In this document: piece after piece, positions 7,546 to 17,700 of the stretch
Numbering within the stretch: the stretch's first letter is position 1
Layout: the number at the start of each line of letters is the position of its first letter
Assembly (NCBI RefSeq): GCF_039545135.1
Contig: NZ_BAABRU010000016.1
Coordinates: 1-64,000 of the forward strand
Origin: Herpetosiphon gulosus
Lineage (GTDB): Bacteria; Chloroflexota; Chloroflexia; Chloroflexales; Herpetosiphonaceae
Reading direction: 5' to 3'
DNA: 64,000 nucleotides
The notes under the pieces: generated by a model
The model's input: only the letters and a program-made list of their open reading frames with translations
The model's database searches: none
What the model was told of the DNA's origin: nothing
Made by a program: the position numbers and the translations under genes

Positions 7546-9621
7546 ATGGTAAAGAAGCCAAAAACCCTGTGGAGCTTGATTGCGCTCCTGATTCTCGTTT
7601 TGCCACTCTTAGCAGCCTGTGGCGATGCCGCCTCAACTGCTACCACCGCGACCGACTCAACCCAACCAACCACGGCTGCTAGCGATTCTTCAGCCACAAC
7701 TACTGCACCAACCGCCGGCACTGATGTCCAACCTACTACTGCCAGTACAGATGTTAAGGATGTGACGGTAACCTTGCCATTCCAACAAGGTGGCATTACC
7801 AGTCTTGACCATGCCTACTGGTCAGCTCAATTGTTTGTCTCGCAAGGCGTTGTGTTTGAAGGCTTGTATGGCTACGATCAACAATTGAACATCGTGCCAA
7901 AAATTGCCGAAAGCGCTACTCCTTCAGCCGATAACCTGGTTTGGACAATCAAGCTGCGCAAAGATAAAAAATGGTCGAACGGCGACCCAGTTACCGCTAA
8001 AGATTTCTATGCTGCTTGGGTTCGGGCAGCTGGCCCAGAATTAAAAGATGCTCCAATGTGGGCAGGGATGATGGGCTATGTCAAAAATGGTTACGCCTTC
8101 AAGGCGGGCGCAGTTGGTGTCGATGAAGTTGGCTTCAAATTGATCGATGACTACACCATCGAAGTAACCTTGAGCCAACCAAACGCAGCGTTTATCAACT
8201 TCTTACCAGTTATGAACGCCATGCCAATCAATGCCAAGAGCTTGGAAGCCAACCCTAGCGATTGGTTCGACCCCAAGAATGCGGTTTACAACGGCCCATA
8301 CGTTGTTGAATCGTGGGTCAGCGGCGGCGATATTGTGCTCAAGCGCAATCCCAATTATGTTGGCGAAGGCACTGGCAACGTTGGCACAATCGTGTTGCGC
8401 CCATATGCCGATGCTAATGCCCGCTTGCAAGCCTTCGAAAACCAAGAAATTCAATTCACCTTCCTTGAAGATGCCAGCCAATTGGCTTATGCTCAAGGCA
8501 ACCCCGATATCAAAGACAACATCAAGAGCGAAGAAAACCCAATCGTTTGGAAGGGTATTCAATACAATCGTTCATTGAATGCTGGCCCATTGCAAGATGT
8601 GCGGGTGCGTCAAGCCTTCGCTTTGTCAATCGACAAAAAAGCTATCACCGACCAAATTTTGAAGGGCTTGGCAGTGCCAACCGATACCTTCAACAGCGAC
8701 GTGCGGGTGAAGGATAAAGTTAAGAGCTTGACCTACGATGTCGCCAAAGCCAAACAATTGCTGGCCGAAGCTGGCTATCCCGATGGTGCTGGCTTCCCTG
8801 AATTGACCTTCTATGCACCACCATCAAACGACCCACAAATGCCTTGGATCGAAGCCGTCGCTAAGATGTGGCAAGATAACTTGGGCGTGAAGGTCGTCAT
8901 CCAAAACAACGAAGGCCCAGTTTACTCAAACATCCAATGGTCGAACTACAACAAAGATATTCAACCAGGCTTTGCGACCCTTGGCGGCCCAATGAACTGG
9001 TTCCAACCACTTGACTTGACTTTGGCTACCAACCATATTTGGTACTTCATGGATTACAAAGAAGGTGGCATGGCCAAGTTCGCTGAATATCAAACCCAAA
9101 TCGATGCTGTCAGCAGCACCGAAGCCGTTGGCGATTGGGCTGATTTGACCGCTCGCGCTGAAGCAGCTTGGACCAAGCGCCAAGCAATCAACGCCATCGA
9201 AGAGCCAGAAATGGCCAAAATCTCGGCTAAAGCTGCCGAAGCCCCAAGCTTCAAAGAACAATGGGATGCAATCAACGAACGCTTTACCGCTGCCGCTGAT
9301 GATGCTGAAAAGCTGACTGCCTACAAAGATGGCTTGTTGTTGGTCTTGAAAGAAGAACAAGACGCAACGTGGTATGATAATCGTACCGACGAAAACAAAC
9401 AAGCTCAACGCTTGATGTTGAAACTGGCTGGCCAAACGCTCGACGACGCTTGGCAAACCTTGCCCGAAATTCAACAATTGGCAATCGACTCAGCTTGGAT
9501 GATCCCCATCTACTACGACAAGTTGTACTACGCAACCGATCCACGACTCTCAGGCATTGTGATCAACAAACTCTCGTGGGGCGGGATCTTCCAATATCAA
9601 TACTTACAGTGGACTGAATAA
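7546..9621 (+). CDS. Peptide/oligosaccharide ABC transporter substrate-binding lipoprotein
   Basis: A 691-aa extracellular binding protein of the SBP_bac_5 (OppA/DppA) family. A lipoprotein signal is clear: MVKKPKTLWSLIALLILVLP followed by the lipobox LLAAC with Cys25. A Thr/Ser/Ala-rich linker follows, then the family pattern VFEGLYGYDQQLNIVPKIAE, KWSNGDPVTAKDF, NGPYVVESW, VRQAFALSIDKKAIT and AGYPDGAGFPELTF. The ATG at 7546 has a GAGG site; an upstream TTG in frame is unlikely. It is followed by two permeases, two ATPases and a GH5 enzyme. That context and the nearby xyl genes hint at an oligosaccharide rather than peptide substrate, which several members of this family bind. Confidence 0.93.
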   Translation: MVKKPKTLWSLIALLILVLPLLAACGDAASTATTATDSTQPTTAASDSSATTTAPTAGTDVQPTTASTDVKDVTVTLPFQQGGITSLDHAYWSAQLFVSQGVVFEGLYGYDQQLNIVPKIAESATPSADNLVWTIKLRKDKKWSNGDPVTAKDFYAAWVRAAGPELKDAPMWAGMMGYVKNGYAFKAGAVGVDEVGFKLIDDYTIEVTLSQPNAAFINFLPVMNAMPINAKSLEANPSDWFDPKNAVYNGPYVVESWVSGGDIVLKRNPNYVGEGTGNVGTIVLRPYADANARLQAFENQEIQFTFLEDASQLAYAQGNPDIKDNIKSEENPIVWKGIQYNRSLNAGPLQDVRVRQAFALSIDKKAITDQILKGLAVPTDTFNSDVRVKDKVKSLTYDVAKAKQLLAEAGYPDGAGFPELTFYAPPSNDPQMPWIEAVAKMWQDNLGVKVVIQNNEGPVYSNIQWSNYNKDIQPGFATLGGPMNWFQPLDLTLATNHIWYFMDYKEGGMAKFAEYQTQIDAVSSTEAVGDWADLTARAEAAWTKRQAINAIEEPEMAKISAKAAEAPSFKEQWDAINERFTAAADDAEKLTAYKDGLLLVLKEEQDATWYDNRTDENKQAQRLMLKLAGQTLDDAWQTLPEIQQLAIDSAWMIPIYYDKLYYATDPRLSGIVINKLSWGGIFQYQYLQWTE

Positions 9622-9771
9622 GTTTGGCCAGACTGGCGGGTGTGCAATAACACCCGCCAGTTGCCCCACTGCACGCATTCTGACTGACATACGGCTGCAC
9701 GCTTTGATCGCCGGCTCTGCCATGATGGAATGCACTGTTGATACTTGTCATTTAGTAATGGTAGGGTCGTT

Positions 9772-10758
9772 ATGCGAGTCAATTTTATCTTCTTCTTAAT
9801 CAAACGCTTGGCGATGATGGCAATTTCGCTGGTGGTGATTATTGCCATTTCATACACGCTGCTTGCCAAAGCCCCCGGCAACTTTATGGATGTGCAGCGA
9901 GCAGTGGCTGCAATGACCACGCTGGCAAATAGCAACAGCGAAACCTTCAAAATTCAAAAGGCACTTTTTGACGAACGCTATGGCCTCGATAAACCACTCT
10001 ATATGCAAATTTGGACTTACACCAAAAATGCTGTGACCTTTGATTTTGGTCCCTCCTTTCAAAGCCCAAGTATTTTAATTCAGGATATGGTACGTGAACG
10101 GTTGCCGCGAACCTTGTTGATCGTCTTTCTCGGGATTGGCCTCGCGCTGATCGTGGGGATTCCGCTCGGGGTGATTGCTGGTTTTCGCCGCAACACTTGG
10201 GTTGATTATATTGTGACGGGTTTTTCGATGGTTGGCCAAGTCGTACCAGTCTATGTTTTGGCAATTGTGCTGATTCTGATCTTTGCTGGCCAAGTTTGGA
10301 ATGTGCTACCAAATGGTGGCTGGGCCACGCCTGTTCCAACCTTCAAGCAATTGATTTTGCCAGTGCTGACCTTGGCGCTTGGGCCAATTGCTGGGATTGC
10401 CCGCTTTACCCGCAACCAAGTTGCTGAAACGATGAGCCAAGAATTTATTCGTACCGCTCGCTCAAAAGGCATTTCCGAGCGCTTGGTGATTATGCGCCAT
10501 GCCCTTCGTAACTCCTTGATTCCTGTGGTAACAACCACTGCGCCACAAATTGCCTATGCCTTGGTTGGCTCAGTGTGGATTGAAAATATTTTTCGGATTC
10601 CAGGGATCGGCCAATTGTTTGCCACCGCGCTGGGCGCACGCGATTACCCCTTGGTAATCACCAGTACGGTTATTTTGGCGCTTGGGGTTATGTTGGCCAA
10701 TTTGTTAGCCGACATCCTCTATAGCATCCTTGATCCGCGGATTAAGCTCGAAGCCTAA
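9772..10758 (+). CDS. ABC transporter permease, OppB/DppB type
   Basis: A 328-aa inner-membrane permease with about six helices. It has the N-terminal segment FFLIKRLAMMAISLVVIIAI, typical of OppB proteins, and the EAA-type cytoplasmic loop QEFIRTARSKGISERLVIMRHALRNSLIPVV that contacts the ATPase. The usual ending LVxxxxLADILYSILDPRIK is present. The ATG at 9772 was chosen over an upstream TTG. It forms a heterodimeric channel with the following permease. Confidence 0.94.
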   Translation: MRVNFIFFLIKRLAMMAISLVVIIAISYTLLAKAPGNFMDVQRAVAAMTTLANSNSETFKIQKALFDERYGLDKPLYMQIWTYTKNAVTFDFGPSFQSPSILIQDMVRERLPRTLLIVFLGIGLALIVGIPLGVIAGFRRNTWVDYIVTGFSMVGQVVPVYVLAIVLILIFAGQVWNVLPNGGWATPVPTFKQLILPVLTLALGPIAGIARFTRNQVAETMSQEFIRTARSKGISERLVIMRHALRNSLIPVVTTTAPQIAYALVGSVWIENIFRIPGIGQLFATALGARDYPLVITSTVILALGVMLANLLADILYSILDPRIKLEA

Positions 10759-10798
10759 TTTGGTTGTTCCACGCTAGTCTCAAAGGAGAGCTTGTATC

Positions 10799-11692
10799 AT
10801 GGCAGTTAATCAGCTTTCACAACCCACAACCCAAGAGGAGCTTCCGGTAGCGGAGTCGCTGCTCAAGGTGTTTTGGCGGCGCTATCGCCGCAATGCTATG
10901 GCTCTGGTTGGCTTAGTTTTGGTCATTATCTTTGTCATCCTAGCCATTTTTGCCCCTTGGATTGCCCCATATCACTATAACGATCAGAATCTGGCTGCAA
11001 CGTGGCAAAAGCCTTCCAGTACCTATTGGTTTGGAACTGATGATGTTGGCCGTGATCAGTTGAGCCGGATTATTTATGCGGTGCGGACTGCGGCGATCGT
11101 TGGCTTAGGCACATCGATTCTATCCTTAATTATCGGAGCGGCGATTGGCTCAGTCTCAGGTATGCGCGGTGGCTTAACCGACACTTTTTTGATGCGCTTA
11201 GTTGAGATTTTCAATTCGTTCCCTTCGACCTTGTTAGCAATTATTTTGGCAACCACGCTTGGTCAAAAAGTAACCACCATTGTGATTGCTTTGGCGATTA
11301 CTAACTGGGCGGGTTATGCGCGGTTGATTCGTGGTCAAGTGCTTTCGTTGAAAAATCAGGAATATGTGCAGGCTGCCCGCACGCTGGGGGCAAGCGAATG
11401 GCACATTATTACTAAATATGTGCTGCCCAACATTCTTGGCCCAATCGCAGTGGCGCTGAGCTTTGGGATTCCCTATGCCATGGTTGCTGAGGCAGGGCTT
11501 TCAGTGATTGGAGTTGGGATTCGACCACCAGAGCCATCGTGGGGCAACTTGATTAACTTGGGGATTAGCAAAATGCGCGGCTTCCCGCACTTAGCCGTTT
11601 GGCCAACCCTTTTGTTTAGCATCACGCTATTAGCCTTTACGTGGTTTGGCGATGGCTTGCAAGAAATCTTCAACACGAAAGGGGAACGCTAA
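10799..11692 (+). CDS. ABC transporter permease, OppC/DppC type
   Basis: A 297-aa permease. The N-terminal cytoplasmic stretch leads into RYRRNAMALVGLVLVIIFVI and the OppC N-domain. WFGTDDVGRDQLSRIIY is the family hallmark, and the EAA loop is QEYVQAARTLGASEWHIITKYVLPN. GVGIRPPEPSWGNLI and the ending FTWFGDGLQEIFNTKGER also fit. Its TAA overlaps the ATG of the next gene (TAATG), indicating coupled translation. Confidence 0.95.
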   Translation: MAVNQLSQPTTQEELPVAESLLKVFWRRYRRNAMALVGLVLVIIFVILAIFAPWIAPYHYNDQNLAATWQKPSSTYWFGTDDVGRDQLSRIIYAVRTAAIVGLGTSILSLIIGAAIGSVSGMRGGLTDTFLMRLVEIFNSFPSTLLAIILATTLGQKVTTIVIALAITNWAGYARLIRGQVLSLKNQEYVQAARTLGASEWHIITKYVLPNILGPIAVALSFGIPYAMVAEAGLSVIGVGIRPPEPSWGNLINLGISKMRGFPHLAVWPTLLFSITLLAFTWFGDGLQEIFNTKGER

Positions 11693-12735
11693 TGGGTGCG
11701 CCATTATTGGAAGTCAAGGATCTCAAAGTCGAGTTCAAGCGACCTGGTGGCGTGGTGCATGCGGTCAACGGGGTCAATTTTGTGCTTGAAGCTGGTCAAA
11801 GCCTCGGGATCGTCGGTGAATCGGGGTCGGGCAAATCGGTGACGATGCTTTCGTTGCTTGGTTTGATTGGCCGCACGGGCCGTGTCGTTGGTGGCTCAGC
11901 GATGTTCAACGGGGTTGATTTGGTCAAAATGGCTCCACGTGAGCTGCAAGATGTGCGCGGTCGTGATATTGCGGTGATCTTCCAAGACCCCATGACCAGC
12001 CTCAACCCAATTATGAAGATTGGGGCGCAGATCACCGAAAGTATGCGCATGCGCAAAATTTACTCGGCAGCCGAAGCCAAAGAACGAGCGATTGAACTGC
12101 TCGATCGGGTCGGGATTCCCCAGCCTGCCAAGCGGCTCAACGATTATCCCTATCAATTCTCTGGTGGCATGCGCCAACGGGTGATGATTGCGCTGGCACT
12201 AGCGCTCAAGCCCAAATTGCTGATTGCCGATGAGCCAACCACAGCCCTTGATGTAACGGTGCAAGCCCAAGTGCTCGATTTGCTCGAATCGTTGCAAGAC
12301 GAAACTGGGATGGCCATGATTATTATTACCCACGATTTGGGCGTGGCCACCAACTACTGCGATAATTTGGCGGTGATGTATGCTGGCGAAATTGTCGAAA
12401 TGACCAGCGTTGATCGCTTGGTTGAGCACACATCGCATCCCTATGCTTTGGGTTTGCTCAACAGCACGATGGAAATTGGCCACGGCAAAACTGCCATCCA
12501 GCCAATTCCTGGTAATCCGCCAAGTGCCTTGAAAGTGCATAAAGCTTGCCCATTTGCGCCACGCTGCCGCTTCAAAAGCAGTGTTTGCCAAGAACGCAAG
12601 CCCGAATTAGCCACAGTTGAACCCAATCACCTCGTAGCTTGTTTCCACGCTGATACCGTGGTCAAGGCCGCGCAACAAGGTGATGATGCAGCAGCGGAGG
12701 TAATGCTCAATGTCGCCCAACCAATCCACGCCTAA
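11692..12735 (+). CDS. ABC transporter ATP-binding protein, OppD/DppD type
   Basis: A 347-aa ATPase. Walker A GESGSGKS is at about residue 39, the Q-loop is VIFQDPMTSLNP, the signature FSGGMRQRV, Walker B LLIADEPTTALD and the switch His in IITHD. The C-terminal oligopeptide extension carries the Cys cluster ACPFAPRCRF...SVC typical of OppD/DppD, which often binds an Fe-S cluster. The ATG overlaps the previous stop and has AAAGGGGAA before it. An in-frame upstream ATG at 11641 lies inside the permease gene and is rejected. Confidence 0.95.
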   Translation: MGAPLLEVKDLKVEFKRPGGVVHAVNGVNFVLEAGQSLGIVGESGSGKSVTMLSLLGLIGRTGRVVGGSAMFNGVDLVKMAPRELQDVRGRDIAVIFQDPMTSLNPIMKIGAQITESMRMRKIYSAAEAKERAIELLDRVGIPQPAKRLNDYPYQFSGGMRQRVMIALALALKPKLLIADEPTTALDVTVQAQVLDLLESLQDETGMAMIIITHDLGVATNYCDNLAVMYAGEIVEMTSVDRLVEHTSHPYALGLLNSTMEIGHGKTAIQPIPGNPPSALKVHKACPFAPRCRFKSSVCQERKPELATVEPNHLVACFHADTVVKAAQQGDDAAAEVMLNVAQPIHA

Positions 12736-13564
12736 CTCAGGCCAGCCCTTGCTCAAAGTCGAGGGTGTTTCCAAATATTTTATGCGCGACAAAAGCCGCT
12801 TTGCCGCCGTCGAAGATGTTTCGGTTACCCTCAATGCTGGCGAAACCTTGGGGATCGTCGGCGAATCGGGTTCGGGCAAATCGACGCTTTCGCGCTGTAT
12901 TATCCGTCTATACGACCCTGAAAAAGGCCGAATTTTCTTCGATGGGGTTGATTTTACGGGTTTATCGACTAAGGCCTTACGGCTCAAACGCCGCGACATC
13001 CAGATGATTTTCCAAGATCCGCTGGCTAGCCTCAACCCGATGATGACTGTGCATAGCGCGATTGAAGACCCAATGTTGATTCACAATGTTGGTACTGCCC
13101 GCGAACGCACCAAGCGCGTCCATGAATTATTGGAGTTGGTCGGGCTTGATGTTGGGGCTGCCAATGCCTTTCCATTTGAATTTTCGGGTGGTCAGCAACA
13201 ACGGATTGGCATCGCCCGGGCCTTGGCCTTGAATCCCAAATTGTTGATTTGCGATGAAGCCGTCAGTGCGCTTGATGTGTCGATTCAGGCCCAGATTTTG
13301 CGCTTGCTGCAAGATTTACAAAAACAATTGGGCTTGGCCTATTTGTTTATTTCGCATAATTTGGCGGTAGTCGAGCATATGAGCGACCAAATTGCCGTGA
13401 TGTATCATGGCAAAGTCGTCGAATACGATACGGTTGAGGAAATATTCCGTGCACCCAAGCAGGAATATACCCGCAATTTGATCGATAGTGTGCCGAAAAT
13501 TCCGCGCTCGGATACGATGCGTTTCAAACGCCCGCGCCTGAATGAAGACGCAGCAGGAGCCTAA
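12710..13564 (+). CDS. ABC transporter ATP-binding protein, OppF/DppF type
   Basis: A 284-aa ATPase pairing with the OppD-type subunit. Walker A GESGSGKST, Q-loop MIFQDPLASLNPMMTV, signature FSGGQQQRIGIARAL, Walker B LLICDEAVSALD and HNLAVVEHMSDQIAVMY are all visible. It overlaps the preceding gene by 26 bp. It is shorter than usual because it lacks the C-terminal Cys-rich extension often found in OppF; the visible end is RPRLNEDAAGA. It is the last transporter gene before a terminator. Confidence 0.94.
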   Translation: MSPNQSTPNSGQPLLKVEGVSKYFMRDKSRFAAVEDVSVTLNAGETLGIVGESGSGKSTLSRCIIRLYDPEKGRIFFDGVDFTGLSTKALRLKRRDIQMIFQDPLASLNPMMTVHSAIEDPMLIHNVGTARERTKRVHELLELVGLDVGAANAFPFEFSGGQQQRIGIARALALNPKLLICDEAVSALDVSIQAQILRLLQDLQKQLGLAYLFISHNLAVVEHMSDQIAVMYHGKVVEYDTVEEIFRAPKQEYTRNLIDSVPKIPRSDTMRFKRPRLNEDAAGA

Positions 13565-13579
13565 TTGATTAATTGAGCA

Positions 13580-13609
13580 AACACGAAGCCTTAGCCGCTT
13601 CGTGTTTTT
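13580..13609 (+). terminator. Intrinsic terminator after the transporter operon
   Basis: AACACGAAGC (13580-13589) and GCTTCGTGTT (13597-13606) form a 10-bp stem with a 7-base loop, followed by T residues. It lies 15 bases after the ATPase stop and before the GH5 gene, so the GH5 gene may rely partly on read-through. Confidence 0.85.
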
Positions 13610-13626
13610 GTGTGTGAGGAATGATC

Positions 13627-14706
13627 ATGACAACGTTGTCGAACCCAAAAACGGCGATTAGCGATACGCGGTTTGCCAAACTGGCCCGTGGCATTAATTT
13701 AAGCCACTGGTTTGCTCAAGATTATACCAATCAATATAGTTTGGAGCATTTGCGCACGTACAACACCGAGGCCGATATTGCGCTGCTGGCCAAGCTTGGT
13801 TGTAGCCATTTGCGCTTTACGCTCAATCCGGTTGTGCTGCTGAATGAGCGCAATCCAACCGAATTGAATCCTACCTATCTGGCCGAAGTTGATCGAGCAA
13901 TCGATTTGATGTTGGCCCATGATTTGGCGGTAATTGTCGATTTGCATCCTGAGGACGATTTTAAGCAGCGCTTGTTTAGCTCGCCCAGTTTGGTCAAAAC
14001 CTTTGCCAGCTTTTGGCAAAGCCTAGCTGCCCATCTAGCCCAGCGTGATCCAGAGATGCTCTTTTTAGAAGTGTTGAACGAGCCAGTTGTGACCGATGCT
14101 CAGCAATGGGCTTTGGTGCAAGCCGAATTATTGGCGGCGATGCGGGCTGGTGCACCCAACCACACCCTAATTGCAACTGGCCATAAGTGGTCGAGTATTG
14201 CCGAGTTGCTGGAACTTGAGCCATTGGCCGATCCCAATATTATCTACAATTTTCACTGCTACGATCCACATACCTTTACCCATCAGGCCGCAACCTGGGG
14301 CGCACCCTACTGGCAGTATCTCGAATATTTGCCCTATCCATCTAGCCCCGCAGCTTTAGCGCCAATTGTGGCTACGATTGATAATGAAGTTGCGCGTGAT
14401 GCTGCCACTATCTATGGCAACGAACGTTGGAATATTGATACGCTGCGCGAGTGGATTGGCCAAGCGACAGCGTGGGCTGAGCAGCATCAGGTGCGTTTGA
14501 CCTGCAACGAATTTGGGGTCTATCGCTTCAAGAGTAAGCCCGAAGATCGTGCGGCATGGCTCCGTGATATGCGGATTATCCTCGAAGAATTCAACATTGG
14601 CTGGACGATGTGGGATTATGCAGGTGGATTTAGCGTGGTCAATCAACTGAGTGGTCAGCGTGAGATCGATCAATTGACAGTTGAAGCCTTGGGATTAAAT
14701 CAATAA
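13627..14706 (+). CDS. Glycoside hydrolase family 5 (cellulase/endoglucanase type)
   Basis: A 359-aa TIM-barrel glycosidase without signal peptide, so probably cytoplasmic and acting on imported oligosaccharides. Hallmarks are ARGINLSHWF, the conserved barrel strand LRFTLNP, VIVDLHPED, the acid/base Glu152 in LNEPV, FHCYDPHTFTHQ and the nucleophile Glu295 in CNEFGVYR, ending with WTMWDYAGGF. The ATG at 13627 was chosen because GAGGA (13616-13620) abuts the ATG at 13621 but is correctly spaced for 13627. It follows the Opp-type transporter, supporting joint import and breakdown of beta-glucan or mannan fragments. Exact substrate is unknown. Confidence 0.9.
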   Translation: MTTLSNPKTAISDTRFAKLARGINLSHWFAQDYTNQYSLEHLRTYNTEADIALLAKLGCSHLRFTLNPVVLLNERNPTELNPTYLAEVDRAIDLMLAHDLAVIVDLHPEDDFKQRLFSSPSLVKTFASFWQSLAAHLAQRDPEMLFLEVLNEPVVTDAQQWALVQAELLAAMRAGAPNHTLIATGHKWSSIAELLELEPLADPNIIYNFHCYDPHTFTHQAATWGAPYWQYLEYLPYPSSPAALAPIVATIDNEVARDAATIYGNERWNIDTLREWIGQATAWAEQHQVRLTCNEFGVYRFKSKPEDRAAWLRDMRIILEEFNIGWTMWDYAGGFSVVNQLSGQREIDQLTVEALGLNQ

Positions 14707-14736
14707 TTATCGCAATAGTTTGGCGTTGCATAGGTT

Positions 14737-14777
14737 TAGCCAAAGCCGTTGGAAATTAATCCAGCGGCTTTTGGCTA
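14737..14777. terminator. Bidirectional hairpin between GH5 and P450 genes
   Basis: TAGCCAAAGCCGTTGGA and TCCAGCGGCTTTTGGCTA pair almost fully (one bulge, one mismatch) around a short loop. It lies between convergent genes and can serve both. Confidence 0.7.
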
Positions 14778-14793
14778 TGATTAATTAAGCTTT

Positions 14794-17700
14794 CTAGCCA
14801 AAAACGTCAGCAACATAGCGACCTACTTGCTCAAGTTCGGCAAGCCAGGCCAGGCCTGCTGCTTGCTCACTACCAGTCGCTTCGGCGTAAATTTGTGCCA
14901 AGGTTTCGCGCACTGCTGGAGCCATATAACGGCCATCGCCACACACCGCAATAACTGCGCCCTGTTCAATTAAGCTCCAAACATACTGGCGTTCTTGCCA
15001 GATTCGATGTTGCACAAAGCTGACTTCATCAACTGGCTGGCGATAGAATGCAGGGAAGAATTCCAAGACTCCAGCTTGCTGCCAAGCCTGAATCTGCTCA
15101 TGATAAAGTAGATCAACCTCAGGATGGTCGCAGCCAAAGAAGAGTGTATTCGGGCCAAGTGCTTCGCCTTGGGCTTGGCGAGCGATTCGCTCTTGGATAA
15201 AACCACGAAATGGTGCTAAACCAGTGCCTGCACAAATCATTAGTAATGGTGTGCTGTTGTCGCTTGGTGGGCGGAATGGAATATGCGGCTGACGCAAGCT
15301 TACCGCAATGTGATCGCCAACCTGCAAACGGGCCAAATAACTTGAACCTGTGCCATAGAACTGGCCCTTCCCCGACCACGCTGGGGCATCGACCACCGCC
15401 ACGGTTAGGCTGGCTTGATTTGGATTGACCAACGGTGACGATGAAATTGAGTATTGGCGCACTCGCATTGCTGGCAATAGCTCTAAAAATTCGCCAAAAT
15501 CAAGCACTGATGATGGATATTGCTCAAGCAAATCCAACAAGCTGCGGCGTTTTTGCAAAATCTCATTGGCATAGCCTTCGTGATCAGCGGCCAATGTCGC
15601 TAAATGAATTTGGTGCGGTGGACAAATATTCTTTTGCGCCAATAACTCCAAATCGCGCTGGGTGGCCGGAGTGGCTAATTCAACATGGCTGCTTAGCAAT
15701 TCGCCTAGGCTGATTGGTCGATCAATTGGCAAGTTGGCGGCTCCACGATTTGCACGCAAAATCACAGTTTGCTCAGGTTTTAAGCCAAAATGTTTGCACG
15801 CCCGCTCGATCAGGCTGGGGTGATTTTGCGGCAAGATCGCCAAATAATCTCCAGCTTGGTATTGTAATTCGCTTGGCAAACTCACTTCGATGTGACGTTT
15901 TGAGCGACCTAAGGGCGAATTGAGATCAACTAATTCGCGATTTTCGAGCACGCTAGCAAACCCGAAGCCCGTTTGTTGGGCCAATTGAGCGCTGCTTAAT
16001 GGCAGTAATTCAACCTCGTACAGTGGCTTGCTGCTAATTTCTGCGCTTGCGATTGCAAATGTTTGGTTGTGAGTTTGCCAAAACGACGCATACCAACGCT
16101 CAAAATCGCCAAAGAAATCGCTGCGGGCATCAGCTGCACCACGTTCAAGCAAACGTTCGGCTCCAGCGGCCTGCAAGTGCTGATTAATTTGGCTGGGCAC
16201 AGCTTGGTAGGTGCTCTGCCAATCGCGGTTGCCACAGCCAAAAACACTGTAGCGCACACCTTTGAGCGAGTTTGGCGCAACCCTAGCCAACCATTGACAG
16301 AAGGCTAGGGCATTATCGGCAGGCTGGCCGTTGTACGAAGCTGCTACGATACTGACTGCCCCAGTCGTTGGTAATTTATTGACATAATCATTGAGTGCGG
16401 CCACGGTTGTTTGATAACCACGGGCCTCACCATCCCTGGCAATGCGGCGGGCGAAGGCTTCGGAGGAGCCAGAGTTGGAGCCATAGAGCACCAGCAATGG
16501 CGTGTTGTGTTGGGCTTGATTTGGGCTTGATTGAATTGCTAGATCTGGCTGAGTTGGCTTGTTGCTACGCACGATGATTTTGTGAACACGGGCGCGAACC
16601 GTCAAGCCTTCAGGTTTGAGCGTCAGAGTTTCTTTGACATGTAAATGATAGGGTTTCGGTTGCGATAACTCAAAGCGTTGCAGCATCATTGCTAAAACCA
16701 AGGTGGCCTCTTGCATGGCGAATGAACGTCCAATACAGGCGCGTTGGCCATTGCCAAACGGCTTCCAAGCGTGCTCAGGGATTTGTTCCCGCACTTCGGG
16801 CGCAAAGCGATCGGGGTCAAATTGGTTGGGGTTGTGCCAAACTTTGGGGTCGCGGTGCAAGGTTGGCAACAAGGCGAGGAATTTTTCGCCCTGCTTAACT
16901 GGAAAGCCGCCAATGCTGGTATCGTGCTTGGCATAAACCCCAAATACTGGTGCGGTTGGCCAGAGCCGCAAGGTTTCGCGCAAAATTTGGTCAAGATAGC
17001 CAAGTTTGGCCAAATCTTCGTAGCGTGGCAATCGATCACCGAGCACTTGATCGACGATGGCTTGAGCACGTTGCAAAATTTCGGGTTGTTGGAGCAAAAA
17101 GTAGGTTGCAAACGAGAGCAGGCCGCTGGTGGTTTCGTGACCAGCAATCAAAAATGTTACCAGTTGATTGCGAATATTGGCATCATCTAAGCCTTCACCT
17201 GTGATCGAATCTTTGGCATTGAGCATTAATCCCAATAAATCGTTGGGAACTTCGTTGCTTGGCAAACTGCGCCGTTTAGCAATTAATTCATCGGTGATTC
17301 CGTGCATATACTGCATATCGGCTGCATATTGGCGCTGGGTTGAGCGCATTAATTTTGTTTGAATTGATAAACGGCGGGCGCGTGCTCCAGCCTCGGCCAA
17401 AGCTCTCACCATCGCTTCTACAAATGGATGCATTTCGCGTTGATAAAACGAATTAAAACGATAGCCAAACCCACATAAGGCAATTGTATCAAGCGTCAGG
17501 CGCGTCATATTATCGGCCACATCAAAATCAGTTTCTGGCCCTTGACGCTCCCATTTGGTAAATAATTGGTCGGCAATATCGAGCATGTCATCGAAATAAT
17601 TGCGCATGCTGGCTGGTCCAAAGGCTGGCATCAATAAACGATGGGCTTTGCTCCAATTGGCTTCCTCGGTATAGGCCGTAAACAAGCCATCACCAGCAAA

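Noticed and set aside
8926-9477. 183-codon open frame on the minus strand
   Set aside because: It lies fully inside the strongly supported substrate-binding protein gene, has no ribosome site and no recognisable motif.
16692-17190. Open frames of about 150 codons on both strands
   Set aside because: They are shadows of the P450 domain of the CYP102 fusion, whose motifs fix the true frame.
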